DNA from: Mucor racemosus
Taxonomy: Eukaryota; Mucoromycota; Mucoromycetes; Mucorales; Mucoraceae
Assembly: GCA_027405735.1 (NCBI GenBank)
Contig: JAPEHQ010000012.1
Coordinates: 62,001 to 126,000 of the forward strand
DNA: 64,000 nucleotides
Reading direction: 5' to 3'
The notes beneath the pieces are model-generated. The model saw only the letters and a program-made list of their open reading frames with translations. It had not been told where the DNA came from and did no database searches. A program made the translations under genes and the position numbers. Position 1 is the first letter of the stretch, and each line of letters starts with the position of its first letter. This document shows positions 21,463 to 33,435 of this stretch, in pieces.

Positions 21463-21625
21463 CCGAACGTTAATTTTTGTGTAAAATTTCGATACCTGCA
21501 TCTTATAGCTGCTTGGAATATTTAAACAACCGCTTCCGAGCTGTCCAGTGATTTTTTCTAGAGATTTAAAGCTTAGAAATATCATTAGATGGCCGCTTCC
21601 GGAGATTATTCAGCTTTTTTGGATG
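21463..21625. mobile_element. Relic end of a Tc1/pogo-like element with paired CCGCTTCCG motifs
   Basis: It matches 38.92-39.09 kb in inverted orientation. There the end reads TACAGTCGAACCTTAATTTT; here it has decayed to TACTGCCGAACGTTAA. Two CCGCTTCCG motifs lie about 60 bp apart inside. Only one end is visible. Confidence 0.5.
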
Positions 21626-22240
21626 TTTAGGATACTGACTAAATATTGAGCTGGATTATGTAATATGTAATACTAACAATGAGCGCAGAAGGTATGGTTC
21701 ATCGTAAGTTCTTAATAGGCTATCTGGACATGATTATTAGAGCTAGAAACTGTAAGGAATGATGCATATCAGCTTTATTTCAATTATGGAATAAGGTGGA
21801 GTGATTATATTATATATTATATTTAGTCTACAAGATGATGTGATATTATTTAAGCTGAGCCAATGTAAATCTTTACCTGCGATTTATATTAGTTTTTTCT
21901 GTTATAAAGAATATTCTCCCGTTTAATTAATTAATAATCAAAGAATATTCTATCTACTTAACTTTGCCTCCTCCTTGTCGGAACTGGTTCTAGTCAATCT
22001 ATTCCTATCAAAAGCTCATACAACTGTTCTTCCAACTTATGAAATTAAGATTTAACTATCATTTGTTATATCCTATATCCGCGCTCCTAAAACATATAAA
22101 TACCTGATCTTTATACTTATAGTTTGACATCTTCCTTCTTTTTTCCTTATTATACATATACTTAAATAAATACATGTAATTCTAATTGTATTTTAGCTGG
22201 TTATCTTAAGTATATATATAAACATTAGAAGAGTGACCAT
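21626..22240. other. Unassigned stretch between repeat blocks
   Basis: No gene or repeat recognised. It is absent from the otherwise collinear inverted block at 38.9 kb, where the flanks are adjacent, so it is either an insertion here or a deletion there. Confidence 0.45.
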
Positions 22241-25060
22241 TGGCAAAAATACGAATCATATACTATGTTGTATGTCATCAAGTACCATATGTTATCACCT
22301 TCTACAGTATCAATAATACATCTTACAATCTATTGACTACGACATGTAGTGAAGTGCAAAGTCTTGATATCAGATATAAGAAACTCCTAGCGTACCAAGT
22401 TTAATCCAGTACTTACCAAGAACGCTTGGAACTCAATTATGACACCATATTATTTCATCCCAGCGGTTAATCAATCAAGTAGCTATTAAATCAACATTCA
22501 AGCACATTTAGCGCAGCATTAAAACAAGGCAACTCACAAGCTCTGCAAGCACGGTTAAATTATGATTGATCCATTTCCATCCATAGATTATTACTATCAA
22601 ACAAATCTAATGATTCAATAGTGCCTTGAATAAAATCTCAGGATCTCAATGTCAAATCAATATAAAAGGCCATACTTGTTGTAAATGTATATAATAAAGA
22701 AAGATAAGTACGTGAGAATTGGTCAATCTTTATTAAATATAAAAACGAGATGGGGAAATCAAATGAAGGGTGAATGTCTACTGCTATTTATATTTGATTT
22801 AAGGATTGCTTACACACCTGTCTAGAACAGTGTTCTCATACTAAAATTTAGTGTCAATCCTCACTTATTATGCTAATGTAATTATATTCAGATATAGATG
22901 ATCAGTCTAAAGTCTTTAGTTGCTCTTGGCAACACTAATTATTAATATTCTTTATTTTCTATCTTTTATTGTAAGTCTAGATTATCAGAACTTAGCTTAT
23001 GTGATTATCAGGGTAATCATTTACAGTGTTTATATGACACATATGCTAAATATGTTAAGGCATAGTTTATTGTCATATTTAAACTACGATGTTGTATTCC
23101 ACCTACTAGTATCATACATTATCACCTTCTACAGTATTAATAAATCTTACAATCTATTGACTACGACATGTATTGAAGTGCAAGTCTTGATATCGGATAT
23201 AAGAAACTCCTAGCATATGAAGTTTAATCCAGTAATTACCAAGAACGCTTTGACCTCAATTATGACACCACATTATTTCATCCCAGCAGTTAACCAATCA
23301 AGTAGTTATCAAATCAACATCCAAGCATATTTAGCGCAGCATTGAAACAAGACAACTCACAAGCTCTGCAAGAACGGTTAAATTATGATTGATCCATTTC
23401 AATCCACAGATTACTATCAAACAGATCCAATGGTTCAATAGTGCCTTAAATTACATCTCAGGATCTCAATGTCAAACCAATATAAAAGGCCATACTTTTA
23501 TATCTAAATAAACGATATCTTGTTTTTATTATACAGTTGAAGAACTGATTAATTACTCATTCTTTTATAATTGTATTCTTTTCTAAGTACTATTTATCAA
23601 TCCTGAAAATATACGACATACGATTTAAGGTACATTTATATATGCAAATACAACAATACTTTTATATTTAAATAAACGATATCTTGTTTTTATTATACAG
23701 TTGAAGAACTGATTCATTAATCATTCTTTTCCAAGACTTAGTCATTTTGTTCCATCATCTACGTTATAATTAATGCTTTTTTGGTCTAAAGTCGATATCT
23801 ACCTGCAGAAAAATTGATAATTATAAAAATATGTATAATAGTATTAAATTGATTTGAATGAATGAATAAACTCATGTTAGTCTATTTAGTTTCTAAAAAG
23901 CATTTATTTCTATTTAGTGGCCAACAGCTAAGAAGAGGAAAACAAGACGTTGTCTTGTATATCACTACCAACTATCAAAGGTATACCATAATTATTACTT
24001 ATTATTAGCTTGTTATTAATAATTAATTTTACTAATAAATCAATTTTTATAGGTAAAAAGTAAGTTTGTTCTGGCAAAGCATTGAATAAATTGGTTTGGG
24101 ACAAAGAGGGTAAAAAGATGGCAATAGGTTCCAGTGATGGCCATGTTTATGTTTATGATATAGGAGAGGTAAGATTAAAACTCAATGTAAATTACCTCTA
24201 GCGCAATAATTATAAAGTAAGACTATATTATCATCGAATAAACTATCACACAATATTAACATGTCTAATGATTTACCGCAATAAGCTTGAATCAAGTGGG
24301 TACAGCATCGTAAATTCTTGAAAAAGCTCTCAAGTATTATAAAATCTCTTATTTTTAAGACTTACAAGGCTTATAAGCGGAATATTAATTTAGAAAATTA
24401 TTCTTGTCCAGATCATCAATTTTGACATTTTTTAATTTTTTTTTCTAATTTTGCAAATCTAGAGTTAATTATACTACCAATCACAAAAACAAAAAATATA
24501 CACATATAAAAAATTTAGCGCTCTATGTGCTCAATAAAAAAAACAAACATTTTTATTGTAAAATATTACATAAAAATCCTTTAATCAAAAAACCGTTTTT
24601 GGGACAAAACTACAAATTTTCATTACTTAACATTTAATATTAAGCTTTTATAAAATGTGTATTAGTTATGGCTACAAGTTTCTCTCACAAAGTAGTATAT
24701 TTAAACGTTGATTTTGGTATCAAAACTTGGCTTTTCTGTTTTTTGATCAAAATCATGAGTGTTGGTAAGGATAAAATGAGTCCCCAAAAATGTCCGCTAC
24801 AAAGTCTGAGTTTTCAGACCGTATATGGTTAAATATAAGAAAAGTTGAAAAAAAACGCCTTTTTATTTAAAACTTAAATACATCATAATGTATAAAAGAC
24901 CTAGCCGTTCAGTATTACCAGAATTAATTATGGAGTCGCCCTGAGGGCTATATTTTGCATTTTGTTTCAATGAATGTATGGTTTGACAGACAGTTTTTCT
25001 AGTTTTGAATAAACTACATTTACTATATCAGTAAGCAATGTTGTAAAATGCTAATTTTAT
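22241..25060 (+). mobile_element. CACTA-like element, copy 4 (internal, with tandem partial duplication)
   Basis: The segment matching 1110-1500 occurs twice (about 22287-22680 and 23095-23520), separated by about 400 bp of unrelated DNA that begins TGTTGTAAATGTATATAATA and may be an LTR remnant. After the second copy, sequence runs through the dynein exon (24073-24168) to about 24880, then continues as a more diverged version of the same element to about 25060. Neither terminus is present. Confidence 0.65.
24073..24168 (+). pseudogene. Captured dynein intermediate-chain exon, copy 4
   Basis: Same 32-codon open frame as 1917-2012, ending at a GTAAGA donor. One silent change (GATATT to GATATA) shows in the YDIGE codons. 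Confidence 0.68.
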
Positions 25061-25492
25061 AGCTTAGATAAAAAAAAAACTACTTGCTCTAGCTCTACGG
25101 TACTGTGAAATGTGTTAGGTTCCGTATTTTGATGAGCTTTGGCACTCTTAATTACCCTCCCCCCAACAGAAATTTTAAAGAGGATTTAAAGTCGACCAAA
25201 ATGAATCTGATGTCAATTTTGCTATGCTATTTTATCTTAAAGTACATTTATACTTGCTAGAATTTTTTAATTGACACAATTCATCTGAATTATTTATTCT
25301 AGCGATATTGATTTGAATAATAATAATGCGATTTTACGTTCCACATGAAATTCTCAAAAATACCCAAATGACAATTTGCATTAGTTGATATATACCTCTT
25401 CCTTGCATTACAGCACTGGTAAAGTAATAGCTTGATAAGAAACAATTATTTGTACACGTAGGTTTTATAAAGAAGAATATAAGAAAGTTAAC

Positions 25493-25728
25493 TTACAGTT
25501 TTGATAATACAATGTAAATATATGATTGATGACCAACACGAGGAACTAGCGTGATATCTTTCACTATTTCTTCTATATCATTCAATGATTTTGCTTTGGT
25601 GACTTTGATGAGTATTGACCTTTCTTCTCCAGTGTGCTTAAGTAATAGTGGCATTTGTAAATTAACGGAAATTCGATTCATGATCTTTGAAAAACGAGCA
25701 GGAGTAATTAAGGGGATGTGAGGTCCAG
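25493..25728 (-). pseudogene. Orphan exon-like open frame, function unknown
   Basis: On the minus strand an open frame from about 25728 reads through GPHIPLITPARFSKIMNRIS and PLLLKHTGEERSILIKV to HQSYIYIVLSKL, where a good GTAAGTTAAC donor follows at about 25498. The upstream side is closed by a stop. The composition looks like real protein (regular charge pattern, hydrophobic strands), but I do not recognise the family. Downstream exon choices are ambiguous. It may be one exon of an unrecognised gene or a decayed transposon-borne fragment. Confidence 0.35.
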
Positions 25729-25729
25729 C

Positions 25730-26812
25730 GTATTGTCATTACCACTAGTGAAAATGAGGAGAAATTTGTTGATATACGACAGCAATTGAATACAAGGATT
25801 CTAGTCATTACACTTACTAATCATTAGCGGGACATTGTGGCTATTTATTCAAGCTTAAGCCTTTAACATAGCTTACAGTTAAACGTTTTGGCCTTTTGTT
25901 TTATAACGAGGGTGATAGATGGTCATTATTTGCTCTTTTCAACATTGATGGCATATTTGATGATATACAAGTAGTAAGGGAAAATGAGTCCAAATCGCTC
26001 AATTTGCAGTAGCCAGAGATGAATCATCAGCAAGCAGCCACTGTACGCATTTTGGGAGTGTATCTGTATAGATTTGACACAGGGAAACTCTCTAAAACAT
26101 CGTAATTTAAGTCTCAAAGATGCAGATTTCTGATTATATTTGGCTTTGAAAAACGTATTCTCAAAATCAAGCGTGGTCGTTGACTAATTTTAATTTTAGA
26201 ATATGCCTATTGAATCCAAGTTTCAATTCCTAGATTTATGAAGCATTTACGTATACTCTGTGGTATATATATTTTTGCAATTATTTTATTCCACAAGGAA
26301 ATATTACCCACTATATCACATTTCATCAAGTCTCTAAATATTTCAGAAAGAAACATACCAAGATCCCAATAAGGCTAATGCTATTCTATTACATTTAAAC
26401 GAGTAGGTTATTATATTAAATAGGAATGTGCACAAATGATGACCTGAAAAGAGCATTGGTTGAATCTTATAAATATATCAATAAAGTCAAATATAGGTAT
26501 AATGACTATATTACACTATTATGCAACTGATTGATATTGGTGAAACCAGTGGGGTTGTCAAGTACTACATTTAAAAAATTAAGGGGCCGTGAGAAGCACA
26601 AGTGTGTTTTATACTGTACTTGGGATGAATTTGTTTTGATGATGTGTGTGAGAAAAGCTGAAATACTTAATACACTTACAAGCGTATATTTATCCGCATG
26701 ACCAACAACATAAGTACTATAAATAAGGAGGATAAAATACATCAAACATTCCTCTTTTTTTTCTACTTTAATATATACATCTAAACTAAACCAAATATCA
26801 CCCTACTCTAAA
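25730..26812. other. Intergenic, upstream of NDUFA4-like gene
   Basis: No supported gene. ACTATAAATAAGG at 26714-26726 is a plausible TATA box about 90 bp before the start codon of the next gene. Confidence 0.45.
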
Positions 26813-27254
26813 ATGGTCTTTATTCAATTCATGCGCCAGAATCTTGCTTTAGCTCCTCTCTTTGCCATTGCTGGAGCCGGTTGTGCTGCTGCTGTTACGT
26901 AAATATTAAAAGATGCAATAGAAATAATGTTTCAGTGAATAATGTGTAATTTATTATGTAGATACCCACGTAAGAAATACTCATGTAGTACACTGGTCAT
27001 TCAATTCTGGGAAACTAACAATTTTTTATGTAGTCTATTTGCTCAAGACCCATCCTGAAATTCAAATTGATAAAAAGAATAATCCATATCCTTGGCAAAG
27101 TGTCCAACAACACGAGAACATCAAGGTAAGCAACTCTTCTTTTGTGTAAAAGGATTGTTTGAAATTGATATATTTCTGTAATTTGTTATAGTTGATCAAT
27201 GCAACTCCTGCTTTCTATGAAAGCCGTAGAGAACATAAACGTCCTCAATATTAA
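26813..27254 (+). CDS. NDUFA4/MLRQ-like respiratory-chain subunit, four exons including an 8-nt microexon
   Basis: Exons 26813-26898, 26962-26969, 27034-27125 and 27192-27254 give 82 residues, the normal length for this family. The protein reads MVFIQFMRQNLALAPLFAIA, a glycine/alanine membrane segment, then YPLYLLKTHPEIQID, NNPYPWQSVQQHENIKL and a C-terminal FYESRREHKRPQY. This is the layout of the B12D/NDUFA4 (MLRQ) family: one N-terminal helix, short matrix/intermembrane tail, associated with complex I or IV of the mitochondrial inner membrane. Introns are 63, 64 and 66 nt. Exon 2 (ATACCCAC) is flanked by TATGTAG and GTAAGAAAT, and without it the downstream frame is lost. Confidence 0.88.
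26962..26969 (+). other. 8-nt microexon of the NDUFA4-like gene
   Basis: ATACCCAC lies between acceptor TTATTATGTAG and donor GTAAGAAAT. Both surrounding introns are of standard size here (63 and 64 nt), and the second has a CTAAC branch-point-like motif. Exon 1 ends two bases into a codon. Adding 8 bases restores the frame of exon 3, while direct joining of exon 1 to exon 3 gives an unrelated frame. Confidence 0.82.
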
Positions 27255-28419
27255 ATACTAAATCCCTTTATACATACAAGCTTGCAATTTTCTGTTATGA
27301 AAAAATATATAAATAAAATATTTTATTCTCTTTATTCATGCCATACGGTTGATGATTATTAATCAAAGTTGCTATACAAAACTGTAATACATCCACAGGC
27401 TAAAATACTTGATTACGTGTCTTTTCATCATGCGTGTTACATCCGAAATTTAAAAACATACTCTCTTACATCTTTTGATGCTAAATGCCTTCATTATATC
27501 ATAATTTGCTTTTAACTCTAAAATAAAATACGCTTCACAAAAAAGGTTGGTTCGTACTCTGGTTTCAACGTTTTACAAAAGCAGGTTTTTGCGGCTCCAT
27601 CAAATGCACTAAAAAGTATATAACGTGTGTATTCAAATAATGCAGCTTATAACTTATATTATGACCTACATCAGCATCTTTATGCCTCTCTGTTCTTGCT
27701 AAAACGAGCTGAACCCTTTTCATTGTAGAGCTTTAAGATTGAGGCGCCATGTAACTGCATTAAACCTTTCTTCGTTGCTGGACACATGTTTTTTGATGTG
27801 ATTTCTAATCAGATAAACTCAAATTCTGGGTAGCATTTGTTCACAATAGATCAATGATGGAAATGTGCTTTGTTCAAATAATCTCATTTCTAAAAATCAA
27901 CAACACAAGCTTTGTTAAAGAAACAAATATAGAGTATATTTTGTGAATAGCTTAGTAAAGCAATATTCATGCACCGTGTACCACGGGTTTGTATAAATTC
28001 TTCAAATAACCGACATCCGAATTGCATATGTTACTCAATGAAAATACATCTCAATATGGCGTTACTGTCAAGCCAGGTTTTACCAGCCAAATTTATTGTT
28101 ACAAACTCGGTTCGACAACATCCCTATCTCAATGAATATAATTTGGATATGTATAAATTGAGTATAACCAATTTTACTATTCATTTGGAAATGTTCGTTT
28201 CACTGTTGAGTTTTCTGCTAAAGGAAGGCCTGGTGAAAAGGATCAAACCAATTTTAATACGACTTCTGGCAAATTAAAACAACATCAAAAATGAGTCTTG
28301 GTGGATGCATGTACTTCATATACGAACTAGGGCATATATAAAGAACGTCTATGTCGTATATTTTCAGGTTTGATAAATAATACTTAAAAAAGAACACAAT
28401 TAAAAGAGAATGAGCAATG
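27255..28419. other. Intergenic
   Basis: A poly(A) signal candidate, AATAAAATA, lies at 27313-27321. I recognise no gene; the frame at 27969-28277 has no motif. Confidence 0.4.
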
Positions 28420-28880
28420 GATCAGTTCTTCAACTATATAATAAAAACAAGATGTCGTTTATTTAGATATAAAAGTATGGCCTTTTATATTGATTTGACA
28501 TTGAGATCCTGAGATGTAATTTAAGGCACTATTGAATCATTAGATTTGTTTGATAGTAATCTATGGATTGAAATGGTGGATCAATTATAATTTAACCGTG
28601 CTTGCAGATATTGTGAGTTGCCTTGTTTTAATGCAGCGCTAAATGTGCTTGGATGTTGATTTAATAGCTACTTGATTGATTAACCGTTGGTGGGATGAAA
28701 TAATATGGTGCCATAATTGAGGTCCAAGCGTTCTTGGTAATTGCTGGATAAACCTAGTACTCTAGGAGTTTCTTATATCCGATATAAAGACTTTGCACTT
28801 CAATGCATGTCGTAGTCAATAGATTGCAAGATGCATTGATACTGTAGAAGGTGATGAAGTATGGTACTTGGTGGGGGTGT
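28420..28880 (-). mobile_element. CACTA-like element fragment, copy 5
   Basis: On the minus strand it matches the segment 1110-1555 of the palindrome left arm, running from the GTACCA...TTATCACCTTCTACAG block to the ...GAAGAACTGAT block. Both ends are truncated. Confidence 0.7.
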
Positions 28881-29121
28881 ATATGCCATGATTTCAATAA
28901 TCTTTAGGAAGAGTAAGGATGTATATAAATAGAAGTTTATGTATTTTCAATATTGTGTTATGCGGTGAAGAAAAACTTATAAACAAAAATGTTGAAATGG
29001 TAGCATTCAAACTATTTACTGACAACATTAACATCATAAATTGTATAGTGTAGAAATCGACTACAAAATAATCACATTTATGCGATTTCAAGTATATATC
29101 GACTATGATTGAAACAAATGT

Positions 29122-29319
29122 TTAAATTTTATTAGACGCTGATTTCTTTCGACGATGTTGTGTATGAAGTACATGGTAATTAAGTTCATGACACATATTT
29201 ATAAGTGTATCGTTTGTATTATTTTTGAAAGAAGCCTTCAAACCTTGATAAATGTCAAATCATTGGCTTTCAATAGCATTTAAGGACAAGCCACACGTTT
29301 TGTTTAAATAAAGTCTATC
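29122..29319 (-). pseudogene. Coding remnant of unknown protein
   Basis: One minus-strand frame reads RLYLNKTCGLSLNAIESQ, a single TGA, then FDIYQGLKASFKNNTNDT and MCHELNYHVLHTQHRRKK to a TAA. The texture is that of a real protein broken by one stop. I do not recognise it with certainty; a transposon-encoded protein is likely given the surroundings. Confidence 0.35.
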
Positions 29320-29377
29320 ACCAGCATTCTTTCACCTGTATTTTCGCGCCTTCTTTTTATTATTTAAAACTATTATT

Positions 29378-30441
29378 ATGGCAAACCCTATCGTTCATTG
29401 TCTTGAAAGACTTAATTTAGAAGATGATACAAAAGTAAAGCAACGAGCAGAACAATTTCAAGGCCAATTATCTGGTTTACCTGCGAAATTATTTGATAAA
29501 GGCCCCAACTGCAAGGTAGTAGTATGCATTCAGTTGGCCTATGAAAGGTAATGAAACAAAGAAATATATAAGAACATAGAACCAACAACTAAATAAACAC
29601 CCACACATTTAAAAGTCTTGGAAACTACGATTGGGATCTTAAACTAGGCTCTCAATTAGCAGGTTGCACAGCTTCAGCATATGAATCAGCTCTTAGTATA
29701 GCTCGTCAACGACTTAATATTCATCCAACTGTTAATTTCGAAGCACTTACAGTAGCATTGGGTTCTAGCACCATGTTGAATCCTGTTAAAGAGTTATGGG
29801 CAAACTTTGAAGAAGCATATCAGAATCAATTCATTGGTGCTGCAAAACAAAATGCACAGAAAGAGCTAGAAATGCCTTGTTGGAAGGGTGCAGCCATCTT
29901 TTGTTGTGCAAAAGCATTTGGAGTAAGTTTGGGATATTAAATTATATATATATACTTGATGTTCAAAAATTAAATGTAGGAACATTTGGCTAAGGATAAA
30001 CTACATACTTTATGCGCTTGCACCAAAGCTGATTTAAACAAATGTATCAAACTTGTAGAAACAACATGTGCAGAATATATTACTAAATTAAAAAGTAAAT
30101 CTACTAAATCAGTACGTAGTAGACGAACTCAAAAACAAAACGGAGAAGAGGAAGATGAGGAGGGGGGAAAGAAGAAGGAAGGAAATGCAGAACCTATGGA
30201 TGTGGATGTCGAAACGAAGAAATCTGATAAAGGTCAAATCAGCAATAACACTAAAAAGAGAAGAAGAGGTGCTGCAACTTCAGTATCAAATGCTGCTGTT
30301 GCTGCTCCTAAATTAGCAGCTAGGCCAGTATCAGGTATTGTGTCTATGATCAATCATCAAGATTATACAAAAACCAAACGATTTGCAGAATTTAAACAAT
30401 GGAAATCCGCAATGATCGATCAGTTACAACAAGTAAACTAA
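29378..30441 (+). CDS. ORC6: Origin recognition complex subunit 6, three exons
   Basis: Exons 29378-29547, 29616-29922 and 29980-30441 join in frame to 312 residues. ORC6 is the smallest ORC subunit and helps load MCM helicase at replication origins. The N-terminal half has two TFIIB-like cyclin folds: KVKQRAEQFQGQLSGLP and VVVCIQLAYES in the first, then YESALSIARQRLNI, MLNPVKELWANFEEAY and GAAIFCCAKAFG in the second, ending ADLNKCIKLVETTCAEYI. A long charged linker follows (acidic run near EEEDEEGGKKKEG, basic KKRRRG), then a conserved-looking C-terminal helix FAEFKQWKSAMIDQL, the position where ORC6 binds its partner subunit. Introns are 68 and 57 nt. Assignment rests on fold pattern, not on a search. 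Confidence 0.8.
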
Positions 30442-30595
30442 ATTCTCCTTTTTTTTTTCTTTTTCCTTTAATTAAAAAGACATATACCCCCAGTTAAATT
30501 ATACACACAATATGATAGAATTTATATGAAATTAATACACAGTTTGCTGACCCCTATTTTTCAAAATATATATTTGCCTGATTTATACGAGATTA

Positions 30596-31861
30596 TACTA
30601 TTTTCACTTAATATTGGCGCACATTTGGAAAACAATATGTCGCATGTTTGGCACAATCTTTCTGGCTAATTCTTCTTCTCCCAACCAGGATGATGCTTTG
30701 AGAAAAATAAAAAAGATGGGAAGATTATGATTTAAACACTCTTCTTTGCCAAAGGAAAAGTCATTCGCGACACCAAATTTAGAGGGGCCCTTTATAGTGA
30801 TTGTGAGAGATATGAATACAGGAACAACGCGCCATCATGTGATGGAAAGAACTTACCAAATAGTGAGAATCATCGTGCAATGCTAATGTCATTATCTGTC
30901 TGAATAAATTGCTGCTGTAAACATGTTATATTTATGTTTTCTTGTTTAACACAATCTCTCATTAAATCCGTAGGTCAACGACATGAACTGCCCTTGTAAA
31001 CGAGGCTCTTAACCTTTTGGTGAGGAGAGGGGGGCCATAGGTCATTAGTTGCGTATGGTAGGAAGATAGCATCTCATTCTAAGTGTGAAGGGCTACGCGC
31101 TGACACATTATGAGTTGCGTTCGCTCGAATTAATGCGTGTTTCTAGTTGTAGAAAATGCAAAGAAGATAAGTATCTGTTTTGGTGTGTCTCCATTCTCCT
31201 CAGCGTACTCATGCAGTTGTTATTATAGGGATAAAGGCAAACACGCTTCTTGTGTCTGTGGCGGTGAAAATAGAGTACATAAAATAGAAGTTTTATACAT
31301 CATCTGCAAATAACTATTTTACAAACTATCATAGTACCTGTACAATCACAACTAACTTTTACAATAAAATGGTTTTAAAGATTTTGCTTGATCATGGACA
31401 ACGCCCCTATTCACATAAATGAAGATATCAAAAGTTTCATAGACGGCCGTGGATATAGATGTATCTAACTTCCTCCCGACTCACCAGAGCTCAATCCCAT
31501 CGAGCAGTTTTGGTCCGTTTGCAAAAGCAAGCTAAAAAGAGAGAGACTCTTGGAAGAAGAAACACTTTCATCAAGAATCGCCGATGCATGTAATCAAGTT
31601 CTTCTCAGTAATCTCAAAGGATTCTGTAAATACTCTATCAATAGATTTGATGATTGCTTGCAAGAGAAGCATATTTAAAAATAAAGCATAGATGTCGCAT
31701 TTGTCGCATCCAACTTATACGCCATCTTTTAATTTATTAATACAACAAGTTTTTTCCCATTAATATGCCAAGTTTTCTTCTTCGAAACATGCGACATACT
31801 TTTTTCGATTAGTGCGACAAATTTTCTTCCAGATGTGCGCCAATATTAAGTGAAAATAGTG
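30596..31861. mobile_element. 1.27-kb TA-flanked DDE (IS630/Tc1-type) element
   Basis: The terminal inverted repeats read CTATTTTCACTTAATATTGG and continue GCGCACAT, about 28 bp, with one mismatch at the first base. TA flanks both ends (30594-30595 and 31862-31863). Subterminal GTCGCA/TGCGAC motifs repeat near both ends. It carries only a transposase C-terminus, so it is internally deleted. It lies 154 bp downstream of the ORC6 stop. Confidence 0.85.
31394..31678 (+). pseudogene. Transposase C-terminal fragment (DDE) inside the 1.27-kb element
   Basis: Ninety-five codons in one frame read MDNAPIHINEDIKSFI..., then LPPDSPELNPIEQFWSV, a basic KSKLKRERL and a C-terminal helix. The DNAP(I)H motif supplies the second catalytic Asp and the ELNPIEQFW motif the Glu of the DDE triad. 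A TAA replaces the codon just before LPP, where a Tyr is usual. The N-terminal DNA-binding and first catalytic segment are missing. Confidence 0.85.
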
Positions 31862-32111
31862 TACATTTGATTAAATACGGTAATATTTGTATTTGATTGT
31901 GTGTGATTGACGGCACATTTAACGGGATGCGATGTGTGATGTATATTTTATAATGTATGTAGTGGTAACCAGTGACGGCAATAATAACAATTCTACATGT
32001 TAACTGATTTTTACTAGTATCACATTCCTCCCTTTTTCCCTTTTAAACTAGACTCGTAGTAATACAATTTGCTTTCTTTCTTCTTTTGATTCACTCTTTC
32101 ACTCTTTAAAA

Positions 32112-32592
32112 ATGTCTTTAAACCACACTACATCTGTAACTGAACATACAGCAAGAACATTTTCAGAAATTGAACATGAATATTCAACACAATCATTTGT
32201 TTCATCAGCCGACAGAACAACTACAGTGGAAGATGATATACAGTTAAAACCATACCCACCTAGCTATACAACAGAAGTCATAGAAAAGAATAAACCTGAT
32301 AGTGATAATGATTCCATCATGTCTAAAAAGAAGCGTCGTTTGCTTGTATTTAGAAGAATTGCATATATTGTGATTATGAATGCAGCCATCCCAATCGCCT
32401 TGTATTATATTTTAAAAGAACATTTACCAGCAGTATGGGCTTTAGTATTATCAAGCACACCAACAATCATATCAGTCATAATACAAGCAATATTTATGAA
32501 GCGAATTGATTCAATCGGTGTAGCTGTTATTTTTGGTATTATCATTACATTTTTTAGGTATGATGAGGTCATGAAATGTAAGCTGATCTGTT

Positions 32593-32625
<33 letters not shown>

Positions 32626-33174
32626 TATATTGTCAGTCGTTCTTGCAGTATTGAATGGCGATCCAAAGATGCTATTGATGAGGGAATCATTTGTGTGAGT
32701 TGTGCCTTTTTAAATATAATTCATATTAAACTAACACATATAAACAGCACGGCAGGCGTCGGTGTAGCCTGTGCCATCACATTAATACCAATTCGTTACA
32801 AGTCATTTGTTTTAAAACCGGTGCTTTATTATTTAGCAAGTGATTTAATCCCATTAAAACCAGTTCAATTTCAAGATCCAACCAAACCACAACAGAAACG
32901 AATGGATTTTTACTGGCATCATTCGGCATTTTGTAGATTTCATTTTAGACTTTTGACAGCCATCGATGTCGTTATTTTAGAATTGGAATTTGGATTGAAA
33001 TTGTTTTACATTTTACGATTTGATATTGATACAGTTGTTGTTCTAAGCAATTCAACATTATCGGTGATTGGTATAATTGTAAGCTTATCAACTATTGGAT
33101 ACATTATGCAAATCCGAAAGCGACTAAGAAAAGATGAGCCACAAATGTTGAAAGATGCCTTGGCGGTTTTTTAA
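32112..33174 (+). CDS. VC0807-like multispanning membrane protein, three exons
   Basis: Exons 32112-32577, 32622-32694 and 32748-33174 give 321 residues. The N-terminal ~75 residues are polar and Ser/Thr-rich. The membrane part begins after KKKRRLLVFRRI with PIALYYILKEHLPAVWALVL, then a second helix ending MKRID and a third (VAVIFGIII), followed by NGDPKMLLMRESFV...GVGVACAITLIPIRY. The G-D-P-[KR]-x-L-L-x-R-E-S motif is what I recall for the VC0807 family of unknown function. Two further helices flank an acidic LELEFGLKL segment near the C-terminus. The first intron is unusually short (44 nt, mostly TA repeats). Its GTAAGC donor is the only one that keeps frame, but it puts RYDEVMKC inside a hydrophobic stretch, so this junction is uncertain. 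Confidence 0.75.
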
Positions 33175-33435
33175 TCATTTAGCAGCGGGTGTAGATCACC
33201 TTTTTGTTTCTTGACCCAATTGTATAGAGTTTTATATATAAAAAATTTGGGTTTCCATTTTGAATAACGTATATAATTTGGTAATTTTATATGATATATA
33301 TATATAATATATATATATATATACCAGCCCCCCCTTTTTTTTGTTTCTCTTTCCTTTTTTTCTCTCTCTCTCTTCTCTCTTTCTTTTTTTTTTTTTTTTA
33401 GTTGATTTTTAATTGCTGTATATTTCACCAAATTA

